A DNA stretch of 64,000 bases, from assembly GCF_963855985.1 (NCBI RefSeq), contig NC_087099.1, positions 8,586,001 to 8,650,000 of the forward strand, in the 5' to 3' direction. Position numbers and translations under genes: made by a program. Positions 1 to 8,880 of the stretch are shown here, in pieces (the first letter of the stretch is position 1; every line of letters begins with the position of its first letter). A model generated the notes under the pieces. It saw nothing but the letters and a program-made list of their open reading frames with translations, did not search any database and had not been told where the DNA came from. The DNA is from Ostrinia nubilalis. Its lineage: Eukaryota > Arthropoda > Insecta > Lepidoptera > Crambidae.

Positions 1-1800
1 GTATTTTTGCTACGATCACAATCGGCGCAAGAAAGCCTAAAGGGTCATAAATTTGCGAGACTACTGATAGCATATTGCGTTTAGTCAATGATGACGCATC
101 AAACGAAGTAAGTTGTGTTGTGAAATGAAATTCATCATCCCTATTGTGCCAGCCTAAACCCAATGTTTTGGTTTGAGTGTGTTCGCCTATAGCTAAATTC
201 TTTATTTTTGCAGCGGTTGTGTCATCACAATTTAACGTCCACTTGCGTAATAAATAACCGTATTGGCTCAAAATGTATGACGTTTTTTCGCAGATCTCAA
301 TCAATGTTTTAGAATCGTCGTGTGATGTGAGAAGGTCATCTACAAAGAAGTCCTCCCGTATGACACGCGAGATCACTGCATCGTCGCATTCATGCGCAAC
401 CTGATGTAAACATCGTATACATAAGTACGGCGCCGACGCAGTACCATACGTTACGGTATTTAATTGATAAATGCCAATTGGATCTGACGATTTTTCTCGC
501 CACAGTACTAGTAGTAGATTTCGTTGATCGGGTTGTATGAGTGTTTGTCGATAAGCTTTTTCAATATCAGCACATGCAACCCATTGGTGTTGTCTAAAGC
601 GCAACAAAATTGAAAACACCTCATTTTGAAGCTTAGGGCCAATATGCTGAATGTCGTTTAGTGACTTTTTCGAAGTTGTAGCACAGCTAGCATTGAAAAC
701 AACCCTTAGTTTGGTGGTCGTGCTGCTCTCACGAAATACCCCATGATGTGGGAGGAAATAATGTGGCCAAGTGTACGTATCTACCTTAGTCATATGACCT
801 AAATTGCGATATTCTTTCATGAAATCTGAATACATGCGTTTATAATCAGGTGTACGATCTAATTTTCGTTCTAATGCAATAAATCGTTTATAAGCTGTCG
901 TATAGGAGTCACCTAAAGAATCGGCTGAATCTTTCAGTGGAATACGTACTGAAAATCTGCCGTCTAATTCACGTTTAGTTGTATTTATAAATATTTCTTC
1001 GCATTCACGTTCGGAATTAGTAAGAGTGTGTTTTTTTGATAACTCTTCTAATTCCCAAAACTTTTTTAATTGTAAATCTATACCGACATTTTGAATAAAG
1101 TTACATCGGACGGTATTATTTTTCGATTGCAATTTATTCGTATAAATAGGTCCTGAAATGACCCAACCTAATTTTGTATCTTGTAAATATAATCCCGATG
1201 CTAATCGTATTTTATTTTCGTTTAAAAGATCCCAAAAAACATCCACTCCAATCAATAAATCAACTTCAGAGGGTATATTGTAAGTAGGATCTGCAAGTTG
1301 AATATTTTCGGGTATTCGTATTGATTCTACGTTAATATTCATTGTTGGCAAGAATGATGTTATATTACATGGCAAAACATAACACCGAATAAGCGTATAA
1401 AAATCGTTTAATTTTGATCGTATATTTAATTCGCATAATTTATTGGATTGTGTGACCGACTGTCCCACTCCAGAAATTTGAACAATGGACTGTATATAAT
1501 TCGTGTAATTTATTCGTTTACAAAACGCTTCTGACACAAAACAATGCTGACTACCGCTATCTAAAAGCGCGCGGGCTGTGTGTCGCATATTGTTTTCGTC
1601 GATCACTTCAACTAGCGCGGTAGGTAACAAAACTTGTTCTGTTTGAATAGTCAGCTGAGCGGTGTTTAAATTATCGTGACAATGCGAACCTAAAGATGAA
1701 TGCATTACGGTCGACTTTATTTGAGATGTGCTTGACTGAGAGTTAACATTGCCAATTGTATTTTCTTTTAATTCTTTATGTAACAAGCTATTGTGTTTAC
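1..1800 (-). pseudogene. pol: BEL/Pao pol: aspartic protease and reverse transcriptase, cut off by hAT insertion
   Basis: The minus-strand frame is open from 1800 to the window edge with no start codon of its own, because it is the downstream half of a gag-pol frame. An aspartic protease active-site motif, LLDSGS, lies near 1549-1569. About 320 residues further on is the BEL-type RT. It includes a LPHHGVFRESS stretch near 725-755, an RVVFNAS stretch near 690-715, and a catalytic FFVDD box near 334-348, where BEL elements usually have Y/F-VDD. A conserved IYDPLGFLAP stretch follows close to position 20-60. In the family this protein cuts the polyprotein and copies the element RNA into DNA in virus-like particles. 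It cannot be made as a fusion here because a stop lies in the inserted element upstream. RNase H and integrase are not visible. Confidence 0.87.
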
Positions 1801-2387
1801 TAGAGATGAGACGTATTTACTAGAACAGATCCACACACTAGGTATTTTTCAATAGTAGGCGGCACCTATTCCAATTTTTTAAATACTTGATTCACCTAGT
1901 ATTTTATAAATTACACGATTTCCGACCCTATCATCAAAGTAATAGAGGTTATTATTGCGTAATCCGTAGTCGTGTATTACGCGCACCTAGTATTTCTCGC
2001 TAAGCTTATGTGCGAACGTAGAGATTCACTCCGTCTCTGTCTGACCAAACAAATTTGAGCGCGACGAAGCAAACGCACACAAACGTAGTCAAACCATATT
2101 CATGTAAATAAGAAAAAATATGTAAATATTTTTATAAAATTGATATCTTTTAAATACGCCAACTTTTAAGTTGACAGTCCTAAGCCTGTTGAAGTTTCAT
2201 ACTACGGTTGTATCTTTTAAAAAAAAATTGTATTTTAAAGTCATATTACGTGGATTAGTCCGCACTAGTCGCGTCAAGTATGCTAGATTACTACGTACTA
2301 GGTGGAATAGGTATTTGGATCGAGTATTTATAAATACTAGGAATAGGTGCACCTAGTATCAAATTTACCTAGTATAACCCATCTCTA
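1801..2387. mobile_element. Non-autonomous hAT transposon, 587 bp, inside BEL gag-pol
   Basis: The element is bounded by an 8-bp direct repeat, gtgtttac (1793-1800 and 2388-2395), which is the hAT target-site length. Its ends are inverted repeats, TAGAGATGAG on the left and TAGAGATGGG read inward from the right (9/10 matching). Many copies of ACCTAGTAT or its complement lie just inside both ends, like subterminal transposase-binding repeats. There is no transposase; the longest frame is about 60 codons and looks spurious. The terminal TAG on the right supplies the stop codon that ends the interrupted gag frame. Confidence 0.88.
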
Positions 2388-3734
2388 GTGTTTACATTTA
2401 CACTGTTGGCACGGCCCGAAATAACAGTTAGTTATAGAATGGCCACCGCGCAGACAATTATGGCAAAGTTTCTTTTCATTTACTAATTTGTACCTATCCT
2501 CGATTGATAAATTCAAAAACATACTACACATATATAAAGCATGATTTCCGCGACACATCTCACAACAACGGTTCCGTTTGGTTGTTTTCCCGTTATTTGT
2601 AGCTACATAACTCTGCGTGTGTGTTTGTGCTACCTGCGGTTTCGAATCATGAAATTGTTTACTCTGATATTTATTGTAATGAGAATGAGGGGGCTTGTGA
2701 AAACTATGAGCACTATTTGCGTTACTACTAACGTTCACCATTTCTAACAAATCAGCTCTATTTCTCAGGAATGTTAACAAGTCGTTTAATATTAATTTAC
2801 GTTTAATTTCTTGGCCTTGAAAACCAGAAATAAGTGTTCCCTTATAAGTTTCCCATTCGCGTTCGGTCGAAGAATCAAGTTTGCAGACAATTAAGTATAT
2901 AATTAGTGTATCCCATGATTCTGTGGGCTCGCCCAACGATTTCAATGAACGTAAATTTCGCAAAATAGAATCTATGAGTTTTCTAATGAGCAAAGGAGAT
3001 TCCTTATTTATATTAGGTATAGAAAATAAGGCTTTGACATGGTTGTGCACCAAAAGTCGATCATTTTGAAATCTATTGTGTAACAATTCCCATGCGTGGG
3101 TATAATTTTCTGCTGTGAACTCTAATGCACTTATAACCTGTAAAGCACTACCGCTAAGTGATGACCGCAAGTAGTGAAATTTATGAATCGCATTTAAATC
3201 TGCCCGTCCGTGTATCATCGTTAAATACGAATTTTTGAATTCGAGCCAGTCATCATACGAACCACTAAAAGAGGGTAATTTGATGTCAGGTAATTTAATT
3301 TGTAACGATGCATTTTTGTCACTTGAAACCTGCGTATTTACCGAATTTTGGTTATTACTTTGGTCTTCTATAATTACTTTAGCGACAGAAACACTTCGAA
3401 AATATTGTTCTTCGAAGCTTTCGCGGTACTCAATATTTATTGAAAGATCATTTTCATCACAAAACTGTTCGATTTTATCTTGAATTTTGTAAAACTCATC
3501 AATAACTGATTCCAACTTCAAAATTCTTAAATTTAGTTCAACTGCTTGACATTTTGTAATAACCAAATTCTGAAATTTTAAAATATAGCTTTCAAAAGAA
3601 GTTACACGACCTTTCAGAATTCCTCTTTGTTTTTTGAGGTCTGAAACGGTTAATTTAAGTTCTCTAGAAGGCGAATGACTACCCTCTCTTGACTTTGGTA
3701 CATTCAGCTTTGATCTATCGCTATCCTCGCTCAT
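2385..3734 (-). CDS. gag: BEL/Pao Gag (449 residues, truncated by hAT insertion)
   Basis: This is the Gag-like nucleocapsid part of the BEL element, which in the family coats element RNA in virus-like particles. Residues about 30-110 are charged and probably coiled-coil. Residues about 145-320 match the DUF1759-type region, including a LPSFSGSYDDWLEFKNSY-like stretch. Residues about 395-449 carry cysteine/histidine knuckles (CCEMCRGNH... and CHNCLRGGH...C). The start is the first ATG after the leader, and no in-frame ATG upstream fits better. The natural frame would continue into the protease. Here it ends at a TAG formed by the first bases of the inserted hAT element, so the product is Gag with only the start of the linker. 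The cysteine-rich end (QQCKCKH) abuts the insertion. Confidence 0.88.
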   Translation of the reverse strand: MSEDSDRSKLNVPKSREGSHSPSRELKLTVSDLKKQRGILKGRVTSFESYILKFQNLVITKCQAVELNLRILKLESVIDEFYKIQDKIEQFCDENDLSINIEYRESFEEQYFRSVSVAKVIIEDQSNNQNSVNTQVSSDKNASLQIKLPDIKLPSFSGSYDDWLEFKNSYLTMIHGRADLNAIHKFHYLRSSLSGSALQVISALEFTAENYTHAWELLHNRFQNDRLLVHNHVKALFSIPNINKESPLLIRKLIDSILRNLRSLKSLGEPTESWDTLIIYLIVCKLDSSTEREWETYKGTLISGFQGQEIKRKLILNDLLTFLRNRADLLEMVNVSSNANSAHSFHKPPHSHYNKYQSKQFHDSKPQVAQTHTQSYVATNNGKTTKRNRCCEMCRGNHALYMCSMFLNLSIEDRYKLVNEKKLCHNCLRGGHSITNCYFGPCQQCKCKH

Positions 3735-4043
3735 TTTGAGAAGAATTTAGGAAACAAAAGGTACTTACAATCGTATAGATCACCCCGACGCTCGTTGCAA
3801 TAGGCAGACCCGGCACCCACCAACGCGACAACGTAGGTAGGTAGTTGTAACGGTCGAAATATCGACTGAAATCCGCAAACACGACACAATATTAGCACAA
3901 ATCGATTAAAATAGGAAGGGAAAGGAGTGGTTTAACCTGACCGTTATTCCAGAGCTGCTTCTTTCACAGGGTTTCTCTCTTGACACGCAACAGGTATCGA
4001 CTTCTGTGGTATCTTGAATCCCGTCAGCTGGTGCGATGGAACA
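3735..4043 (-). other. BEL leader between LTR and gag
   Basis: About 310 bases separate the gag start from the probable LTR. No convincing primer-binding site (TGG plus a tRNA 3' end) was found at the expected place. The bases near 4005-4035 have some tRNA T-arm character, but the TGG is missing. Confidence 0.4.
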
Positions 4044-4329
4044 TGTCATCCGGCGCGAAGGAACATGTTTCGAGCTCAGACTTTCGAATATTATGTAGGA
4101 ATAAGGGTCTCTTCAATGACTAATTATTATTGAAATTACGGTTTTAACGTTTATTTAAAGTGATAGGTTTACAGACTGTATGCAACGAGATCAAATTGTC
4201 GAGTGTTAGAAACGTTCGATTTAAGTTGACAGGAGGGCGGAGCGGCGCGAAGTTAGCTGCGATCTTCACTCTGGTTCCGCGCCTTTGACGTCATGAGTTG
4301 TTTTCTTGCGCCCATAGATGGCGCTAACA
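4044..4329 (-). repeat. Probable 5' LTR of the BEL element
   Basis: Read on the minus strand, this block starts TGTTAGCGCC at 4329 and can end in ...GATGACA at 4044, giving TG...CA ends about 286 bp apart. An AATAAA polyadenylation signal lies at 4150-4155. An alternative end at about 4066 would give 264 bp. The partner 3' LTR is outside the window, so the boundaries are inferred. Confidence 0.45.
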
Positions 4330-4442
4330 CGAGTAAAAAGACCGTCACCGGGAGTAGATTCTTTTGTTTTTTTTTTAAATGCCTATTATTTTGACAAAAT
4401 GACACATAGATTTTTTTTTATATTTTTCTGATAGCCAGCATA

Positions 4443-4612
4443 ACTTGCCTCAACACCCAGTTCCGGCTTGACGTTGCATTACGGGACACCCTGTATAAGT
4501 ATACCAAATTTCAGCTCAATCGGTTGAGGAAAACTGGTCTTAAATTCAGTTGCAAGAGTGTCCCACACATACTAACAAATGTGTCGTTAGTTTCGGGTGG
4601 AAGCCCGAACTT
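4443..4612. repeat. Dispersed repeat fragment (LINE-tail-like)
   Basis: It contains a gggacaccctgtata stretch and then a caaatttcagctcaatcggtt stretch. I know both as high-copy phrases in insect LINE or Helitron tails. No ends or target duplications could be set. Confidence 0.4.
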
Positions 4613-4675
4613 ACTTGTCAGAACGCGTTTTTCTAGCGTTTTTCAGCGTGCCTGCTGTATCTTTTTGGTAAATAG

Positions 4676-4832
4676 TAGGTACTGGATTAACGATTAACGG
4701 ACTTAGGATAATTTAACGGAAGTTAACGAGTCCGTTAACATTTTTTAAAGTTAACTTAAAAGTTAATCCGTTAATAGAAATGTTAACTTCGTTAATTAAC
4801 GATTAACGGATTAACGAGTTAATGCCCAGCTA
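4676..4832. repeat. GTTAACG/CGTTAAC self-complementary repeat
   Basis: About 150 bases are built from variants of gattaacgg, gttaacg and ccgttaa in both orientations. They run up to a tgcccagcta end, which recalls MITEs beginning TAGCTGGGCA. The block can fold on itself in several registers. No target duplication is clear. Confidence 0.5.
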
Positions 4833-5245
4833 TGTTTATAGGGAAAGTCGTTTTTACAAATAAATAGTATTTGACGATATGTACGTGCAGTTTATATTTA
4901 TTTGATATGGAGATACAAATATTTACAATAAAAATTCAAAGAGAAATCTACTCTACTTTATGTCCACCATATTCTCTTAGAATGTGTCAAATTTCAAAGG
5001 GAAAGGGAATTATTTATGCAAAAATATAGTCTGAATAATTATGACATAGGTGTATTCATAACAATTTTAGCTGAACCAACATCTGAAGCCGCTAAACATT
5101 TGGCAGATATATTTTTCTATAATTGATTCCCCTGTCCCGCTGGCGTGACATCCATTAAATTGTAAATTTAGTTTAAGGTTCGATGGGGCTGTCGTGTCTT
5201 AATAGACAAAAGCCTCCAAATAAATAAAGATTAAAAAAAAAATCT
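4833..5245 (+). repeat. Probable retroposed 3' end with poly(A)
   Basis: Sequence near 5110-5231 ends in AATAAAGATT followed by about ten A residues (to about 5241). This is the signature of a reverse-transcribed LINE or processed transcript. No protein-coding similarity was recognised upstream, and the left limit is arbitrary. Confidence 0.4.
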
Positions 5246-5963
5246 TTCTTTTGCAATAGTTTGAATACTGTTGCATTGCAATATATTTAATTATGTATTG
5301 TATTATTTTTAATGGCAAAATATAATGAACGAACAGACTCTAAAGGAAGACGTACCTACAGATAAGAAGACAAAGTATTCCTCAAATTCACTAAGACTTT
5401 AGAAGTCTACAAATTTAATGGGTAACATTAAGGGTGAATTACAGAAGAGTGTATTGGAAGAAAGGCGCTGCAACTGCTTTTGTTCAAGTTTAAAAGATAA
5501 TCTTACAAACTTTACAACTAGGTATTGTTTCTAAAATCGAAACCTGAATTTAGACACCAAAATTTTTCTAAATCTGAAATCTAATGTCCAGTGATTAATA
5601 GGGGGCCGGCCGGGTGATAAATTGACGTATCCAAAAAAGCTTTTAGAGCCCGCCATATTGCGCTTTGGCGGATACCTTGGAATATATGACACTACCCTGG
5701 AGTACCCAACGAATTTGTGGTCTTATCGCGTTTCATTTCGTCCTGGTGTTCTCTTAAATTAGAAACATTTGGATGAGCTCCATTATGGGGAAAATACGCC
5801 ATCACAGACTATTTTTAACCAACTTCAAAAAAGGAGGAGGTTCTATGATCGGCTGTATGTATTCTTTTTTTTATAATAGAGCGTCAGTGTGTATTAAAAT
5901 GTGAATTTCCATAACGTAACAGCAACTGTTATAAGTGTTTATAGGTACATTCCATTTCCATAT
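5246..5963. other. No gene seen; one short dispersed repeat
   Basis: This is AT-rich sequence without a credible gene. The stretch at 5815-5870 (aaccaacttcaaaaaaggag and following) is a phrase I recognise as a common lepidopteran dispersed repeat. The rest is unassigned. Confidence 0.4.
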
Positions 5964-6211
5964 TGCACAAATTTTATATAAAACAGCATTCTGTCTCTCA
6001 TCTCAGTTTTAAATTTTATTTTTTATTTTCTTTCGAGGCAGTATGCGGTCTCACTTGAAACGTTTGAAAGACACAACCTCCACTAGGACCTAATTAGAAA
6101 AAAATAATTTACTCTAAGTACGAGTGGTACGAGGACGATAAAGTATCTCCAGCGAACAGCGCAGCGTAACGTGTTGCATAATAGCAAAGATAATGCAAAA
6201 TGGTATTGGTA
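5964..6211 (+). repeat. Tandem duplication, copy A
   Basis: Positions 5964-6196 match 6392-6630 with small indels. Shared landmarks include ttctgtctc, a T-rich run, gtatgcggtct, aaaaaataatttactctaag, and agcgaacagcgcagc near the end. Copy B has a small extra segment (cctaagtaggtacttag region). Removing the intervening Helitron leaves a repeat period of about 257 bp. Confidence 0.75.
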
Positions 6212-6381
6212 TCTAAATATATATAACTCAACTGACAGTGATCTATCAACGCACAGCCCCAAACCACCGGACGGATCGGGCTGAAATTTGGCATGCAGGT
6301 AGATGTTATGACGTAGGCATCCGCTAAGAAAGGATTTTACGAAACTCCACCTAGGGTAGGGTGGTTTCTGCCGGCCGCTAG
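6212..6381 (+). mobile_element. Short non-autonomous Helitron (170 bp)
   Basis: The element starts TCTAAATATATATAAC and ends CCGGCCGCTAG. It lies between a host A (6211) and T (6382), the Helitron rule for TC...CTRR ends. Internal phrases such as ggatcgggctgaaatttggc are familiar from lepidopteran Helitrons. A GC-rich short hairpin (GCCGGC) precedes the CTAG. There is no Rep/helicase coding capacity. Confidence 0.72.
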
Positions 6382-6630
6382 TCTAGTATAAGTGCACACA
6401 TTTGAAACAGTTTTCTGTCTCCCAAGCGTCTCAGTTTTAAATTTATTTTTTATTTCTTTCGTGCAAGTATGCGGTCTTTCTTGAAATACACAGTTCCCAC
6501 TTGGAGGTCCCAGTGGTAGTAGTACCTAAGTAGGTACTTAGAAAAAAATAATTTACTCTAAGTACGAGGACGATGAAGTATCTCCAGCGAACAGCGCAGC
6601 TTAACGTGTTGCATAATGGCAAAGATAATG
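6382..6630 (+). repeat. Tandem duplication, copy B
   Basis: This is the second copy of the block at 5964-6196, well conserved at its 3' end (ctctaagtacgag, gtatctccagcgaacagcgc, taacgtgttgcataat). The short frames that overlap it on the minus strand are not believable genes. Confidence 0.72.
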
Positions 6631-8223
6631 ATGCCAAGAGGCGGAAGAAACAATTACGACCCGGAGCCTCGCAATCACGATGTTGTCGGAAACACTTCGA
6701 GACAATACCGAGATTATATTCCCGAGAATGATATTGCGGGACAATCTCGAATAGAAAAAGTGGTAGATTCCATCCGAGGACAGGTGGCTTAAGGGAACTG
6801 CGAAGGCAACTATCTGAAATGGAGAATTTTTCCATCTTGAAGTTAAAAGAAACAGAATTATTTGATAGTCGGCAATTGTATCTTAATTTTAATTTATTTC
6901 AGAGTTTAAACTTTACGAGGTTAATATTATTTCAGTTTTTAAACGAAAAGTATTTTTATAAATTCAAGTTTGATTACCACCTTCTACAATGCTTAATAAG
7001 TAGGTATTATGTTTATGAATTATACATAATACCTCCATAATGCTCGCACATACACACCTCACATCACAATCTGCTTAAAATGATGTATTTTCAAAATAAA
7101 GTCGAGTTAAGTCTCTTAGTAATTTGTATTATTTCGCTCCATGTTCGGCTTAATTGTTCGCTACATCTAAACAGGCAGGTGGGACGAATCTGTATTTATT
7201 TGCATTAAAAATAAATTTGCCGAGAGACTTGCGTAATTCAGGATTATGATCCGACAGCTGCGCCAGACAAATTCGGAATTCCGGATTAAATCTTAATTTC
7301 ACCATCAGTTTGACTAATAGACCCGTAACGTGTGTGAGTACATGCGGCGGGTGATCCGTCAAGTGCGTGTGATAATGCACGGGAATTGATTAAAACAGAC
7401 ACAAACAAAAGAGAAGAGCTGAAACTGGCTGGAAACAAAAAAGGTTGAGACTTGATAGTAAGAGCGTAAATAAAAATAATAAATTGATGATTGTCACTTA
7501 ATTAATAATACAAACAAGAATTTATGTCTGTTTTAAAGCTAAAACTTTTGCTGGTAAACGAACAGAGGAATTTAGGATGATAGTCTCTAATTCATTACTA
7601 CGCGCAGAACTGGAAGATTACGAGTTATTTGTCATTGAATAAAAATAATCAATTCTTTGTCAAAAATAATAACTCCTCCAACTTTAGTTTCAAACCTGTT
7701 CTGTTCCTGCAGTAGGTACCAGTGAAACATAAAACAAAATGAGTGGACAAGGCTTTGTAGCGTTTTAGCGTCGTCCCCGTCAAAAATACTGTACGAAATG
7801 GGGAGGGCTATTTATCTCGTACATGCAAACTTACAATGAAAAATGGCTCACTCGAAGTATAGCGTGTTTGTACATTTTGTTCGTGAAGTTATTAATACGA
7901 GTTATATAAAAGCAAAATTATGTTTCGCATAAAGTATACTTGGAGCTCCGCTTTTGTGGTACGCAATGATAAACCGCATTCAAAATTGACATATTTTTTC
8001 ATTAGCTTACATCAAATTCGTCGGTAAAAAAGTCTCATAAATTCGAGGAAATTCTCGAACTTGCCTCTACTAAAAAAACAGTTGAAACATATTCAATTAT
8101 TAAAAAAATATTTGTAATCAAAAATCCAGAAAAAACCCTAAATTTTGGGTAAAATATTATATGGGGTAAAATAATTTTAATAATTTCGAAACGTACGGTA
8201 TCCGCTCGGTTTAATTTGGACAG
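6631..8223. other. No gene recognised
   Basis: This is AT-rich sequence. A 76-codon minus-strand frame at 7150-7380 is open but resembles nothing I know and has no supporting context. No repeat boundaries were found. Confidence 0.4.
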
Positions 8224-8348
8224 AACATTGAGTAGAAGATAGAACGGCGGTTATAAATCATCCTCTGCCCCCGGGGATAGGCAACAAGGCAAAAACATGA
8301 TACGAACGACCGCGTAAGTTCAAAAATTACGATCGCAACTGCAAGGCA
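8224..8348 (+). repeat. Diverged direct repeat, copy 1
   Basis: Shares an ordered set of blocks with 8768-8880: attga-agaagat, ggttataaatcatcc, ggggataggcaa, aacgacc, taagttcaaaaatt and aactgcaa. I judge about 75-80% identity by eye. It is probably an old local duplication or two copies of one element. Confidence 0.65.
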
Positions 8349-8767
8349 GCCTTGTTTTTGTTTGAAGTGTGATGGAAATAACCCACAAACGATTTTTAGA
8401 TGATTATTATTATTAATATTATCTACTAAGGCCTATTTGTTCAGAAGCTTAAAAAATGTTGTAAAATGTTATATGTGATAGAAGAGTGTATGTTGGTTGG
8501 GTTATTAATAAAACTCAATTTTATCCATTGACAAAAATTAAAAGTCTTGTCTTTATAGGGGTGCTGAAATATTTAGCACAAGAATACTGACTATAACCAT
8601 TCATTACTACTAACACAAGTGTAATAAACATAACTTTTGGAAATATTATATGGACGATTGGCCGACCACATACTTAAGCAAATTATAATCGCAATTAAAT
8701 ATTTTGTTCATAGCTATCAAATCCCATCAAGCGTCATCTAGTGAGCTGTTTTATTTGCTCTTATGTC

Positions 8768-8880
8768 AGGATATTGAAGAGAAGAATACCGGTTATAAAT
8801 CATCCCCTTACCCTGGGGATAGGCAAAAAACGCACACTAACGACCACATAAGTTCAAAAATTCCGCATGGAACTGCAATT
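8768..8880 (+). repeat. Diverged direct repeat, copy 2
   Basis: This is the partner of 8224-8348, in the same orientation and about 545 bp downstream. A 94-codon open frame (8704-8988) overlaps it but looks incidental. Confidence 0.65.

Larger units (their letters stand above)
1..4329 (-). mobile_element. BEL/Pao LTR retrotransposon, 3' part beyond left edge
   Basis: On the minus strand the order is a probable LTR (about 4044-4329), a leader, gag (3734 downward), then protease and reverse transcriptase running off the left edge. The gag has the DUF1759-type region and zinc knuckles known from Pao/BEL elements, and the pol has the fused protease-RT order of that group. RNase H and integrase would lie outside the window. 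The only break seen is a hAT insertion at 1801-2387. The two halves are in the same frame across the target duplication, and I found no other stop, so the BEL copy was probably young when it was hit. Confidence 0.88.

Noticed and set aside
4005..4035. Possible BEL primer-binding site
   Set aside because: The T-arm-like sequence is there but the obligatory TGG at the correct spacing is not.
7150..7380. 76-codon minus-strand frame
   Set aside because: No domain, no neighbouring exon signals, and ordinary composition.
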